Positions 25,848 to 34,937 of a DNA stretch of 44,677 nucleotides are shown piece after piece. Every line of letters begins with the position of its first letter. The stretch's first letter is position 1. Below the pieces are notes generated by a model. The model did not search any database. It saw nothing but the letters and a program-made list of their open reading frames with translations, and was not told the DNA's origin. Both the position numbers and the translations under genes were made by a program. Source of the stretch: Sphaerochaeta sp. (lineage in GTDB: Bacteria; Spirochaetota; Spirochaetia; Sphaerochaetales; Sphaerochaetaceae); NCBI GenBank assembly GCA_016342655.1, contig JAEINL010000026.1:1-44677 (forward strand), in the 5' to 3' direction.

Positions 25848-27686
25848 TCAGTTTTCTTGTACCGTCTGTGAGAACGGTTCATATGAGATTCCAGTCCACT
25901 CCATACCGAGTTGTCCGGAAAATTCCAAAAGATTCAGTCGTACACCATGTACCACGACAGAGAGCAACCCCATAACAAGGTTGAGGGAGTGCCCGATTAT
26001 CAGAACCAGGACACCAGCAATTGTTGCAAAACCTGAGAGCATTCCACCAGCCATACTGTTGAAGCTCTGTGCTATCGCAACAGATGCCATACCAACAGCA
26101 AACAGACGAATGTAACTCATGATGTTTGAGAAACAGCTGATGGTATTCAGAAACGTAGTGAAGAAACCACCCAGACCGGCAACCAGACCCTTAGCAAACC
26201 GAATGCCAGGACCCTGGGCACCAAAAACTACAACCAGAACAAACCCAAGCCCAACGGCTCCTCCAACTAGTGAAAAGTTTACACTTTCACCGACTACGAG
26301 TTGCAATACGACAAAGTAGAGTGCCAACACGTCAATCATCCAACCGATATCAGAGAACAAGCTCATATCCTTCTTGGGGATCTTATGCACGATATTCAGC
26401 ACACAGGCCAATGACAGTTGGACCGTTCCAATGATGAAACAGAACTTCATCACGTGGTTTTGTGCCGTGACAGCATCAAGTCCAAAGAGCTCTGGATAGT
26501 TGGAAATCGAAGGGATGACCAACCTCTGCAGGAAGGGAATGGATTCAAGGATCATCTTCGAACCAAACCAAGTACCTGTCGACGACCCCCAGATGATGGT
26601 GGCAATACTCAAAACATAGAGAAGCAATACCATGGTAGTTGCCTTCCTTGCCTTGATATGCAAACCAACAGCAGATAAGAGGAAGATCAGACCGTAGCCT
26701 GCATCCCCTATGATCATGGCAAAGAACAGGCTGAAGAACAGCAAGAACCAAAGGCTGATGTCGTTCTCCCTATACCCTGGGACTGTACCCAGGATATCGA
26801 ACAACGGCTTGATGATACCTACACCCTTTGCATACTTGACCTGTGTCGGAGGGTTATCCTCTTCACTCGGATCCTCGATCAGATAGGCCCACCCTTGATG
26901 GGAGGCAAACTTACTGAAAGCCTTCTCTTCAGGGGCTGGAAGATACCCGGTGACCCAAGTTAGGTCCTCCCCTCCGTCAGAATTTGCATAGACCTGGTCA
27001 AAGCGTAGTTCCTGCTCCGTACGATCCATACGATACTGATACGCATCAAGATAGGCCCCAGCTTCCTTGAGACTGGCATCAATCTCAACAAGGCGTTGCC
27101 GGTCATAGGCATTTCGCTCTTGGAGCTCAAAGAGTCCCAGCTCTGGGAGGGAAAAGCGTGTAGCGCCAACCATATTATCAAGATTTGCATCAATGACAGC
27201 TATAGCCTGAAGCGGTCCCATAGGAGCCAACACTATATACGGGATGGAAGGATCAAGAGCCTTCAAATCTTTATTGGTAAGTGTGTAGAAAGAGAGGCTG
27301 ACCCCATCACGGGCAAGGTTGTCAATCTCTTTGGGGTCAAAATTACCCCAGGGTCTCAATTGTTCAATGAGTACATTGTCCTTGGTCACCTCTTCCTCGA
27401 GCTTTTCCTTGGTATCGAGCAGCTGCTGATACCGGTCATGAAGCTCAACAAAAACCTCTTCAGAAACATTCTTCTGCTTAGGTGTTTTCTTACTGTCTAC
27501 CTTCTCAAGGATGCTGCTACGAACCTTTACCAGATCATCGTACTGCTTCTTGAGCACTTCACTCTTCTCTGTGTGGACGCTCTGCGTAAAGATGTGCATC
27601 ACACCTTCTTTGCGTAGGGTCTTCAGCATCGAGTTCTTATTGTGGGCCTGGACAATGACAGATACTTTTTTCATCGGAACAATCAT
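25848..27686 (-). CDS. ntpI: V-type ATPase subunit I (stator a-subunit)
   Basis: 612 aa. The N-terminal half (1-300) is soluble with coiled-coil stretches and docks the peripheral stalks; the C-terminal half holds about seven to eight membrane helices that form the ion half-channels. The family signature FFTTFLNTISCFSNIMSYIRLFAVGM contains the essential channel arginine in SYIRLFA. AAAGGAGG lies six bases before ATG 27686 and overlaps the 3' end of subunit D. Confidence 0.94.
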   Translation of the reverse strand: MIVPMKKVSVIVQAHNKNSMLKTLRKEGVMHIFTQSVHTEKSEVLKKQYDDLVKVRSSILEKVDSKKTPKQKNVSEEVFVELHDRYQQLLDTKEKLEEEVTKDNVLIEQLRPWGNFDPKEIDNLARDGVSLSFYTLTNKDLKALDPSIPYIVLAPMGPLQAIAVIDANLDNMVGATRFSLPELGLFELQERNAYDRQRLVEIDASLKEAGAYLDAYQYRMDRTEQELRFDQVYANSDGGEDLTWVTGYLPAPEEKAFSKFASHQGWAYLIEDPSEEDNPPTQVKYAKGVGIIKPLFDILGTVPGYRENDISLWFLLFFSLFFAMIIGDAGYGLIFLLSAVGLHIKARKATTMVLLLYVLSIATIIWGSSTGTWFGSKMILESIPFLQRLVIPSISNYPELFGLDAVTAQNHVMKFCFIIGTVQLSLACVLNIVHKIPKKDMSLFSDIGWMIDVLALYFVVLQLVVGESVNFSLVGGAVGLGFVLVVVFGAQGPGIRFAKGLVAGLGGFFTTFLNTISCFSNIMSYIRLFAVGMASVAIAQSFNSMAGGMLSGFATIAGVLVLIIGHSLNLVMGLLSVVVHGVRLNLLEFSGQLGMEWTGISYEPFSQTVQEN

Positions 27687-27687
27687 A

Positions 27688-28299
27688 TCAGGCCTCCTTT
27701 ACCAGTTTTTTCTTGGCAATCTTTCCCCGTACTACCGCTGCTGTCTGCTGATCACCCAAATAGATGGCAATTTTGCGGATATTCTCCTTGGCTTCAGGAA
27801 TCTTTACCTTCTCAAAAAGGTTGACCCTCTGGCTGGTGGTCCGCAACTCCCTGTTCAGCAGTCTCACCTGCTGTTCAAGGGTAGCTATCAGGGCATCAAA
27901 GCGAGATACATCACGCAGACTCTTGAGAGCTTGGTCAACCCAAAGAGGATAGTCATCCAGGTCATAGCTAATGCTCTGGAAGGAAAGTTTCTTGAAAATG
28001 GGAATGGATACCCCTGCGATATTTCCTACAGAGCGCTCCACCCTATCAATCCTGATCAGAGTATCAAGGTCTAGCTCATCGGAAAAGTCCGTATTTTCAT
28101 TGAAGACGGCTATCCACACCTGCATCGCCAAGACCAGTTGCTTCTGCTGTTGTCTCATCTGCTCAACTTCAGTCTCTATCTGTCGGATGACCATCTGCAA
28201 CTGTTGTTTTTTCAGTTGTAAGGTCGGCAGATAGCGCTGAAACTGCTTGAGGCGATCCTTCTGTAGCTTTTGCTCGTTCTTCGTCAATTTGACTGCCAT
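27688..28299 (-). CDS. ntpD: V-type ATPase subunit D (central shaft)
   Basis: 203 aa, almost wholly helical. It starts with the family motif VKLTKNEQKLQKDRLKQFQRYLP (about 3-25) and ends in a basic tail. The protein forms the coiled-coil rotor shaft inside the A3B3 head. It lies 9 bases after subunit B and one base before subunit I. Subunit F, its usual partner, is not encoded in the operon. Confidence 0.92.
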   Translation of the reverse strand: MAVKLTKNEQKLQKDRLKQFQRYLPTLQLKKQQLQMVIRQIETEVEQMRQQQKQLVLAMQVWIAVFNENTDFSDELDLDTLIRIDRVERSVGNIAGVSIPIFKKLSFQSISYDLDDYPLWVDQALKSLRDVSRFDALIATLEQQVRLLNRELRTTSQRVNLFEKVKIPEAKENIRKIAIYLGDQQTAAVVRGKIAKKKLVKEA

Positions 28300-28308
28300 C
28301 GTACCCCC

Positions 28309-29616
28309 TTAGTCAACCGACTTGTTCGGCCAACGGTTGAGAATCAGATCGCTCTTCAATCCTGTCTCATTCGGTTCAAAACACTCGGCTAGAATCTCCC
28401 AGCCCAAATCCAGGGCTTGCTCAAGGGGGATGTTGACACTAAGGTCCATCAGCTTGTTCTCAAACAGGGTGCCATACTTCAGAAGCTTCTCATCCCACTC
28501 GGTCATCATGAAGCCCATGGATTTCTTTTCCACTGACTCCTTGTAGGAAGCGAACAACTTGATCATACCATCCATGAGGGAGCGGTGGTCATCACGGGTA
28601 TCCTTGTTGACCTGCTGTTTCAAACGCGACAGCGATCCAAAAGGTTCGATCCTCCCACCCTTGAGGTAGTACTGACCTTCGGTGATATACCCTGTATTGT
28701 CTGGAACCGGGTGTGTGACGTCATCACCAGGCATGGTTGTTACTGCTAGGATGGTAAGTGATCCTGCCCCTTCGAAGTCAACAGCCTTCTCATAGCGTGA
28801 AGCTAAAGAGCTGTAGAGGTCCCCTGGGTATCCACGATTGGAGGGAACCTGGTCCATGGTAATGGCCATTTCCTTCATTGAATCAGCAAAGTTGGTCATA
28901 TCGGTAAGCAGGACCAGAACCTTTTTGCCATCGAGTGCAAAGTGCTCTGCAACAGCCAAGGCCATATCAGGGACAAGCATACATTCTACAGTCGGGTCAC
29001 TCGCTGTATGGACAAACATGATCGTCCTGCTCATGGCACCACTCTTTTCCAAGGTGTCCTTGAAGAAGAGGTAATCGTCATACTTCAGCCCCATACCGCC
29101 AAGGATGATGAGGTCAACCTCAGCTTGCATGGCGATTCGAGCCAGCAAGGGATTGTAGGGTTCACCGCTAACAGAGAAAATCGGCAGCTTCTGGCTCTCA
29201 ACGAGTGTATTGAATACATCAATCATCGGGATACCGGTACGAATCATGTTCCTGGGAATGATTCTCTTGGCAGGGTTAACTGCAGGACCTCCGATATCAA
29301 TCATATTCTCGGTCAGGGAAGGGCCTTTGTCACGGGGTTTACCCGTTCCATCAAACACACGTCCAAGCAGGTTTTCGCTGTAGGATACCCGCATGGGAAC
29401 CCCTAGGAAGCGAATCTCGTCTCCAGTGGAAACACCCTGTGCACCTGCAAATATTTGCAGGGAAACCAAGTCGTGGTCAAGTTTGATGACGTTGGCATAA
29501 CTTTCGCCATGGGATGAAGTCACTAAGGCAAGATCCCCATTGCTGACCCCTTCTGCACGTACAGTTATGACGTTTCCTACTATTGATTCTATCTTTGAAT
29601 ATACTTTTTGCATCAT
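28309..29616 (-). CDS. ntpB: V-type ATPase subunit B
   Basis: 435 aa non-catalytic nucleotide-binding-type subunit of the A3B3 head. It keeps the beta-barrel start ([15 protein letters not shown]), the degenerate P-loop region ([12 protein letters not shown], replacing GxxGxGKT) and the conserved [22 protein letters not shown] segment with the arginine finger nearby. It begins 7 bases after subunit A. Confidence 0.96.
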   Translation of the reverse strand: MMQKVYSKIESIVGNVITVRAEGVSNGDLALVTSSHGESYANVIKLDHDLVSLQIFAGAQGVSTGDEIRFLGVPMRVSYSENLLGRVFDGTGKPRDKGPSLTENMIDIGGPAVNPAKRIIPRNMIRTGIPMIDVFNTLVESQKLPIFSVSGEPYNPLLARIAMQAEVDLIILGGMGLKYDDYLFFKDTLEKSGAMSRTIMFVHTASDPTVECMLVPDMALAVAEHFALDGKKVLVLLTDMTNFADSMKEMAITMDQVPSNRGYPGDLYSSLASRYEKAVDFEGAGSLTILAVTTMPGDDVTHPVPDNTGYITEGQYYLKGGRIEPFGSLSRLKQQVNKDTRDDHRSLMDGMIKLFASYKESVEKKSMGFMMTEWDEKLLKYGTLFENKLMDLSVNIPLEQALDLGWEILAECFEPNETGLKSDLILNRWPNKSVD

Positions 29617-29623
29617 CTACCCC

Positions 29624-31381
29624 TTACATCAACTTCTCGGCAACACTGTCAAACTGCACGAACTTGCCCTTGTAGAGTTTCTTTATCTCAGTCTCTATCT
29701 GGGTGAACCGCTCACTCTTGAACTCAACGTTATTCCAGTCAAGGAAATTCTGTCTGACCGCATTGAAGAAGGAACGAACCTGTTTCTTGTTCTCAAGCTC
29801 ATACTTGGCTGCGAGGACTAGGAACAAGAGCTCAAACACATGTCGTTGCCTATCTACCGGAACAGATGCGTCTACAGGATCAAAGGAGTTCTGCTGCAGA
29901 TAACAGGAATCTATGAGCTCACTCTTCTGGTAGACGATATAGTCTGCAATGGAAGTACCTTCCTCACCGACAACCTTCATCATCTGGTTGACCTCACCAC
30001 CCCTAAAGAGAATAGAGCGGGCATAATCCACCTTGCTGCTTGCAATGATACCCTCATACTTGGACCAAGACCCGAGAGGGTCGATGGCGGGATATTTACG
30101 TGCATCACTACGTTCACGGCTCAGACCATGGAAAGCTCCGACAACCTTCAAGGTTGCCTGGGTTACAGGCTCCTCGAAGTTTCCTCCGGCGGGACTGACT
30201 GTCCCGCCGATGGTGACAGAGCCGATCCGTCCATCCTTAAGCCGAACTTTTCCTGCACGTTCATAGAACTCTGCAATGCGGCTTTCAAGGTAGGCTGGAA
30301 AGGCTTCTTCACCGGGAATTTCCTCAAGACGGCCACTCATCTCACGCATTGCCTGGGCCCAACGGGAGGTGGAATCAGCAAGCAGGAGGATGTTCAAACC
30401 CATCTGGCGGTAATACTCGGCCATAGTCACTGCGGTATATACTGAAGCCTCACGGCTTGCAACTGGCATTGAAGAGGTGTTACAGATAATGATAGTTCTT
30501 TCCATAAGGGAGCGTCCGGTCTTGGGATCTGTCAGTTCAGGGAACTCCTTGAGTACCTCGACAACCTCACCTGCACGCTCTCCACATGCGGCGATGATGA
30601 CGATGTCAACATCAGCATTACGACTGGTCATATGTTGAAGCACAGTCTTGCCTGCCCCAAAGGGTCCGGGGGTGCAGTAGGTTCCACCCTTTGCCACAGG
30701 CAAAAAGGTATCAATAATCCTGATTTTGGTCACCAGCGTCTCATCGGGACGCAGGCGCTCTTCATACTTCATGATGGCGCGTTTGACAGGCCAGGTGAAG
30801 ACCATACTCAACTCGCGCTTGTTGCCCTTGGGATCCTCGACAGTGGCGATGTTCCCCCGGACATTGTAGGTACCCTTCTCCTTGATGGCTATGATTTTCC
30901 AGTCAACTTCTGGAAAAGAGAAAGGAAGCATGATCTCATGGGTAAACAGTCCTTCAGGTACCGTACCAAAGGTATCGGCAGGCCTGAGCACATCACCGAC
31001 CTTAGCTGTGGGGGTAAACTCCCAATCCAGATTGGGAATGGGATCGAGGTAGACTCCCCTTTGCAGGAAGAAGCCACATTGTTCTGCCAGTTTAGGGAGG
31101 GGATTTTGCAGACCATCATAAATCTGCTGCAACAGCCCCGGTCCCAACTCGACGCTGAGCATCTCGTTTGAGAACTCAACAGGGTCGCCCACGCTGATGC
31201 CTTCAGTCATCTCAAAAACCTGCAATGATGCAACATTCTTGTTGATCTTGATGACTTCGCCCTTGAGCTTGACATCCCCTAGAAGGATGTACCCAACTTC
31301 ATTCTTTGAGATGGCACTGTCAAACTCTACAGAAACCATATTGCCATTGACGCCAATAACACGTCCACTTGTATTTGCCAT
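29624..31381 (-). CDS. ntpA: V-type ATPase subunit A (catalytic)
   Basis: 585 aa from ATG 31381, with GGAG six bases upstream; a GTG at 31393 is a worse start. Walker A GPFGAGKT is at 239-246, followed by the family-typical VLQH. The large non-homologous insertion after the barrel domain that distinguishes V-type A from F-type beta is present, with ATVEDPKGNKRELSM. It hydrolyses or makes ATP and drives rotation of D. It overlaps the start region of the upstream DUF2764 gene's end by none, with an 11-base gap. Confidence 0.97.
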   Translation of the reverse strand: MANTSGRVIGVNGNMVSVEFDSAISKNEVGYILLGDVKLKGEVIKINKNVASLQVFEMTEGISVGDPVEFSNEMLSVELGPGLLQQIYDGLQNPLPKLAEQCGFFLQRGVYLDPIPNLDWEFTPTAKVGDVLRPADTFGTVPEGLFTHEIMLPFSFPEVDWKIIAIKEKGTYNVRGNIATVEDPKGNKRELSMVFTWPVKRAIMKYEERLRPDETLVTKIRIIDTFLPVAKGGTYCTPGPFGAGKTVLQHMTSRNADVDIVIIAACGERAGEVVEVLKEFPELTDPKTGRSLMERTIIICNTSSMPVASREASVYTAVTMAEYYRQMGLNILLLADSTSRWAQAMREMSGRLEEIPGEEAFPAYLESRIAEFYERAGKVRLKDGRIGSVTIGGTVSPAGGNFEEPVTQATLKVVGAFHGLSRERSDARKYPAIDPLGSWSKYEGIIASSKVDYARSILFRGGEVNQMMKVVGEEGTSIADYIVYQKSELIDSCYLQQNSFDPVDASVPVDRQRHVFELLFLVLAAKYELENKKQVRSFFNAVRQNFLDWNNVEFKSERFTQIETEIKKLYKGKFVQFDSVAEKLM

Positions 31382-31392
31382 ATCCAACTCCA

Positions 31393-31926
31393 CTACGTAT
31401 TAGCTATTTCAGACTGTAAATTGGAGAAGAGGCGCTTGAATTCAGCATTGCCCTCCTCCTTGGTAAAGAGACTCTTGCGCTTGAGAAGCTGCAGCTTAAC
31501 AGCATAAGCGAGCAAAGCCTCCACATCGAAGTAGTGCAAGGCCGAAATCTCATCAAGATACTTCCATTTGAGGGAGAGCAAGGAGAGTTCTGCTTCCAGG
31601 GCATTCTCATTCGAGATGGCCTGGCGAACCGCCTCACCTATACGAAATTCCTTTTCCCCCTCATTGCGGTATTTAGGTGTGGAAAGACCGAGCTTCTTGC
31701 TCCGTTGGTCGTTCAACTCCTTTTTTACCATGGAAGCAAACTGTTGCCACTTCTTGAGAAAAGGATGGGAAGAGTTTCTGCCTGATAGGGCAGATACGAT
31801 CGTCTGGTAATCATGCTCACGTACATGGCTCTTGCATTGCTCGAGGAAAGAGACCGTATCAAACGGACCCTGACTCTCATAGCGCAATAAGGGCAGTGTC
31901 GCAACCAGATAGTAATAGGAAGCCAT
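31393..31926 (-). CDS. DUF2764 protein of the V-ATPase operon
   Basis: 177 aa. It starts with SYYYLVATLPLL, the typical DUF2764 opening. The rest is helical and charged, with KYLDEISALHYFDVEALLAY near residues 120-140. This family occurs only inside V-ATPase operons of spirochaetes, Bacteroidetes and chlamydiae, where subunit C is missing, and is thought to replace C as the socket between rotor and stator parts. That role is inferred from genomic position. It sits between subunits E and A. Confidence 0.82.
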   Translation of the reverse strand: MASYYYLVATLPLLRYESQGPFDTVSFLEQCKSHVREHDYQTIVSALSGRNSSHPFLKKWQQFASMVKKELNDQRSKKLGLSTPKYRNEGEKEFRIGEAVRQAISNENALEAELSLLSLKWKYLDEISALHYFDVEALLAYAVKLQLLKRKSLFTKEEGNAEFKRLFSNLQSEIANT

Positions 31927-31935
31927 CTCTGCTCC

Positions 31936-32538
31936 TTACTTCGCTTGCGCGAAGACAATCTCGGCAATGGATGAAGAGAGAAACGGTTTCATGAGATTGG
32001 CAGTCTCTTCTGCACTGAAGTCATAGAACCCAGAGCCGTCTTTTTCGGCGATGCGGAAACCGTCCTGAACTGAGTCAACAGCCTTTATTTCCAAACCACC
32101 CTTGATCTTCTCGCTGAGTTCACTTTTCAGGGAAGAGGCAAGCCTCTTGAAATCCTTTTCGTTGAGCTGGATTTCTGTCTTTTCACTCTGAGAGAGTTCT
32201 TTGACGACAGATGTGACAAGAACAACCAAGGCCTCTGAACTGAAGGCTTTCTCAAGCTTCTGTACAAGCAGTGCATCAAGCTGTTTCTGAATAGCCTTCT
32301 TCAAGGAGAGCTGTACATCCCTACTTGCCTGTTGAAGGCTTGCACGGGCACTCTGGTCGCGTACATCAATCTCTTTCTGTGCATCTTCAATGAGTTGGGA
32401 GGCACGTTTGCGCCCCTGAAAGACAATATCGTCAGCCTGGGCTTTGGCATCAGAAATAATCTGTGCCGCCTCTTTCTGGGCTACTTCAATGCCATCCTTG
32501 CGGATGGAAGCAACCAAATCCTGAATTTGTTGAGCCAT
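31936..32538 (-). CDS. ntpE: V-type ATPase subunit E (peripheral stalk)
   Basis: 200 aa from ATG 32538, preceded by AAGGTAGG; the frame is open to 32757 but that extension overlaps the promoter and a divergent gene. The N-terminal 110 residues are a long alanine- and charge-rich coiled coil (AAQIISDAKAQADDI and on), and the C-terminal part is a small globular domain that contacts the head. It is the first gene of the operon E-DUF2764-A-B-D-I-K. No subunit G partner for the stalk is seen. Confidence 0.9.
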   Translation of the reverse strand: MAQQIQDLVASIRKDGIEVAQKEAAQIISDAKAQADDIVFQGRKRASQLIEDAQKEIDVRDQSARASLQQASRDVQLSLKKAIQKQLDALLVQKLEKAFSSEALVVLVTSVVKELSQSEKTEIQLNEKDFKRLASSLKSELSEKIKGGLEIKAVDSVQDGFRIAEKDGSGFYDFSAEETANLMKPFLSSSIAEIVFAQAK

Positions 32539-32566
32539 CTGAATTCCTACCTTGTAATAATGCAAT

Positions 32567-32595
32567 ATAATAAAGGATTCCTCACAATTAAGCAA
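32567..32595 (-). promoter_or_regulatory. Promoter of the V-ATPase operon
   Basis: TTGCTT (32590-32595) and TATTAT (32567-32572) on the minus strand, 17 bases apart. The -10 matches five of six. It lies 28 bases upstream of the subunit E start and is divergent from the plus-strand promoter at 32644. Confidence 0.65.
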
Positions 32596-32643
32596 CAAAC
32601 GAAAAATCCCAGTATATACGAAAAACAAGCAAAGTATTAGCGT

Positions 32644-32672
32644 TTGACGAAAAAATTGCAAGGGCCTATGGT
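32644..32672 (+). promoter_or_regulatory. Promoter of the GIY-YIG-like gene pair
   Basis: TTGACG and TATGGT with a 17-base spacer, 50 bases before the start codon at 32723. The elements match five of six and four of six. It is back-to-back with the V-ATPase promoter. Confidence 0.6.
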
Positions 32673-32722
32673 ATTTCTTATCCGGTGTACAGAGCTCGTC
32701 ATTTTTATTATAGTAAAGGGAT

Positions 32723-33031
32723 ATGAAAAATTTGCACGTATTCGGATCCCATATCATGAGGGGAATTATCCGTATTTATAACCTACAGACAGAAAAAACG
32801 CTCTTGCTCACAAGTGAAAACCTTACCCAAGACATCCAAAAGATTCGTTTCGACCTTGACTTGGGAAACTTTTCCAACAAGGAACTCCAAAACGAATACG
32901 AAGAGCAGGGTCTGGAGATCTACACAATTGACCCCCTGCTCATTGCAGAAAAGAAAGAAAATCTCGAAAGCCTCCTCCAGCAAGGGAAAGAAAAACTCGA
33001 GGAACTTGAGGTTCCCTTCTACAAACATTGA
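32723..33031 (+). CDS. Degenerate GIY-YIG-like protein
   Basis: 102 aa. The pattern GIIRIYN (about 14-20), TLLLTSENLTQDI (25-37), a charged helix RFDLDLG, and NKELQNEYEE (52-61) follow the order of a GIY-YIG nuclease domain of the small stand-alone type. The YIG motif has become LLLTS and the catalytic arginine and glutamate cannot be placed, so nuclease activity is unlikely. The C-terminal half is a charged helix. An in-frame ATG at 32756 would start exactly at the domain; 32723 has AAAGGG close upstream. The family match is from memory of its pattern and is moderate. Confidence 0.6.
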   Translation: MKNLHVFGSHIMRGIIRIYNLQTEKTLLLTSENLTQDIQKIRFDLDLGNFSNKELQNEYEEQGLEIYTIDPLLIAEKKENLESLLQQGKEKLEELEVPFYKH

Positions 33032-33076
33032 AGCAAACCTCAACAGTACTGTTCTCTATCCATATGGAGGATAGAA

Positions 33077-33514
33077 ATGTACTACAGGATGCGATTTTCC
33101 AGTGAACAAGCCATCTATACGACACAGGTGAAGGCAAAGCAGTTGCTCTTGCGTGCCTATCTGAACATAGAAGCACAAGGGGGAACCATCCTAGACTACA
33201 CCTTGCTTCCCACCCTACTGGACCTGCTCATCTACCTACCCAAAGGAGAGCCTCAGTTCAGCTTCCTAGAACAGCAATGTACCTTGGAAGCAATTCCCCA
33301 CACCAAGGACCTCCTCCATCACTACAAAAACATCAGTGGGCGACTCCCCCTTTCCGGGAAGAACTACCCACTGTGCGGAACCTATGAGGCCTACCATGGC
33401 AGCAACTGCCTCAGCTCCTTGGGCAAGATGGGACCATTTCCCCAGGACCTGAGCATACAGACCATCCTGCAAGAAAAAAGCTCCCCATCGGGGAGCCATG
33501 AGATGCGTACATAA
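33077..33514 (+). CDS. Hypothetical protein
   Basis: 145 aa that I do not recognise. GGAGG lies six bases before ATG 33077, so it is probably translated. The N-terminus has a long helix (AKQLLLRAYLNIEAQGG) followed by TLLPTLLDLLIYLPKG. The second half is histidine- and glycine-richer and includes LSGKNYPLCGTYEAYHGSNC, where two cysteines lie near histidines. No signal peptide or membrane helix is evident. It lies 45 bases after the GIY-YIG-like gene in the same direction. Its last codons coincide with the terminator of the convergent udp gene. Confidence 0.6.
   Translation: MYYRMRFSSEQAIYTTQVKAKQLLLRAYLNIEAQGGTILDYTLLPTLLDLLIYLPKGEPQFSFLEQQCTLEAIPHTKDLLHHYKNISGRLPLSGKNYPLCGTYEAYHGSNCLSSLGKMGPFPQDLSIQTILQEKSSPSGSHEMRT
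33472..33496 (-). terminator. Intrinsic terminator of udp, inside the end of the convergent gene
   Basis: On the minus strand GCTCCCC-GAT-GGGGAGC is followed at once by TTTTTTCTT. It lies 24 bases past the udp stop and within codons of the plus-strand hypothetical gene ending at 33514. Confidence 0.85.
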
Positions 33515-33519
33515 TTTAC

Positions 33520-34305
33520 TTAGGATCTTTTTGCCCTATCCTTAAGGATAAGGTTCCGAACTCCCTCAACAGCCACCTTGATGGCAGAATCAGTATCGTG
33601 AAACTTGGGGTTTTCCATACCCAACAGCTCCCGCTCCTGGTTCCCCACCACAAAGAAGGCACTACCACAACGTGCGCCCAGCTTGGAGGCAACAACAAAC
33701 AGTGCGGCACTTTCCATCTCGCTGGCAAGCACACCCAGGCGTTTCCAGGCCTCCCACTTGTTGATAAGGTCATAGGAGACAGGCATCTCTGAGGGTGAAT
33801 GCTGACCATAGAAGGAGTCCTTGCACTGGACTACCCCTGCATGGCACCTGTTGCCCAAGCGGGAAGCAGCATCCATAAGGGCCGAGACAACCTCAAAGTT
33901 GGCAACGGCAGGGAATTCAATAGGAGCGTACTCCCGGCTTGTGCCCTCCATCCTGACAGCTCCGGTGGCAATGACCACATCAGATCCCATAACATCAAGG
34001 GCAATACCACCGCAGGTTCCCATACGGATAAAGGTATCACTACCACACTTGAAGAGCTCCTCCATGGCAATGGAGGCCGAAGGCCCTCCTATACCTGTGG
34101 AAGTCACCGACACCTTTTCCCCTTCGAGTGTCCCTGTATAGGTGATAAACTCACGACTATCGGCAACCAAGTGGGCATCATCGAGATATTTTGCAATCAG
34201 GGGGACACGCTTGGGATCGCCGGGGAGGATGACATACCGACCGACATCACCTTCCTTTATATGCAGATGGTATTGGACACCAGTTCCATTCATGTAATCA
34301 GACAT
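33520..34305 (-). CDS. udp: Uridine phosphorylase
   Basis: 261 aa nucleoside phosphorylase of the NP-I family. It cleaves uridine with phosphate to uracil and ribose-1-phosphate. Motifs: [14 protein letters not shown] (26-39) for phosphate binding, the signature [24 protein letters not shown], and SEMESAALF with the ribose-binding glutamates. The general pattern is closer to uridine than to purine phosphorylases, with the REFxTY stretch typical of Udp. AAGGAG precedes ATG 34305. It is a single-gene unit with its own promoter and terminator. Confidence 0.88.
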   Translation of the reverse strand: MSDYMNGTGVQYHLHIKEGDVGRYVILPGDPKRVPLIAKYLDDAHLVADSREFITYTGTLEGEKVSVTSTGIGGPSASIAMEELFKCGSDTFIRMGTCGGIALDVMGSDVVIATGAVRMEGTSREYAPIEFPAVANFEVVSALMDAASRLGNRCHAGVVQCKDSFYGQHSPSEMPVSYDLINKWEAWKRLGVLASEMESAALFVVASKLGARCGSAFFVVGNQERELLGMENPKFHDTDSAIKVAVEGVRNLILKDRAKRS

Positions 34306-34326
34306 TTGTAACTCCTTATAAAAAAA

Positions 34327-34355
34327 AGCGTATCATGCTTAGCTCAAGTTAGCAA
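34327..34355 (-). promoter_or_regulatory. Candidate promoter of udp
   Basis: TTGCTA and TACGCT, 17 bases apart on the minus strand, ending 21 bases before the udp start codon. Both elements are partial matches. Confidence 0.4.
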
Positions 34356-34386
34356 GAAAACACTACTACAACCACAGTATTCCTCA

Positions 34387-34864
34387 CTATCCCATATCAG
34401 TAAGCAAGGAAGAGAGAACACTAAAACGTTCGCCCAGAAGTTCTCCACCCTTACCCACGGCATCTGCGAGCAGGCGGATATCAGTGTCGACAAGCTCATT
34501 GTTTGTGCAAACCTCAACGGTCATCGCATCCCCCTGTATGACGCCAGACCTTGCTTCTGCAATTTTCTCCAGATACAGTGCGGTAAGGATAGCAAGGTCC
34601 TCCTTGTAATCCTTAGTCTCATCATCCTTGTCATAGGGGAGCCCCTCAAGTACAGAAAAGCTGAAATGCTCACTTCCATAGGTGTTGTACAGTTGTTGCA
34701 GTTCAATTACGTTTTCCAAGCTCCCCACTGAGAGTCTGAACAGCAATGAATCCTTAGCACCCTCCAAACAGATCATCGGTTGCTGTGCCGCGAATGGCAA
34801 AGCACCCCATCGGAGGTTTGCTGTCTTTGTACTGCTGTCTCAGTTTCTTCTTATCAAGGGTCAT
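34387..34864 (-). pseudogene. Frameshifted GIY-YIG nuclease family gene
   Basis: Two frames joined by a +1 shift give one family-like protein of about 160 aa. The first, from ATG 34864 (GGTGAGG upstream), encodes 36 residues including KPPMGCFAIRGTATDDLFGG and stops at TAA 34754-34756. The second frame continues with AKDSLLFRLSVGSLENVIEL, LYNTYGSEHFSFSVLEGL and DYKEDLAILTALYLEKI, the usual order of small GIY-YIG proteins that carry a DYKEDL...LWLEKL-like tail. The join falls where the YIG motif should be (LFGG|AKD). One extra base in the GGAGGGTGC stretch explains it. It may be a decayed gene, a sequencing error, or a programmed frameshift. Confidence 0.7.
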
Positions 34865-34880
34865 GTGCCTCACCATTTAC

Positions 34881-34917
34881 AAAGGCAAAAAAAAGAAAAG
34901 CAAGGGCCCATGCCCCT
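34881..34917 (-). terminator. Candidate terminator of rsgA-mutS2
   Basis: On the minus strand a GC-rich stretch with a weak GGGGCATGGGCCC foldback is followed by CTTTTCTTTTTTTTG. It lies 21 bases past the mutS2 stop. The T-tract is convincing, the stem less so. Confidence 0.45.
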
Positions 34918-34937
34918 GTCACAGTGTTGGATTCGTT

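Noticed and set aside
32539..32757. N-terminal extension of V-ATPase subunit E
   Set aside because: The extension overlaps the promoter and a divergent gene, and the family starts at MAQQIQ, where a ribosome site is present.
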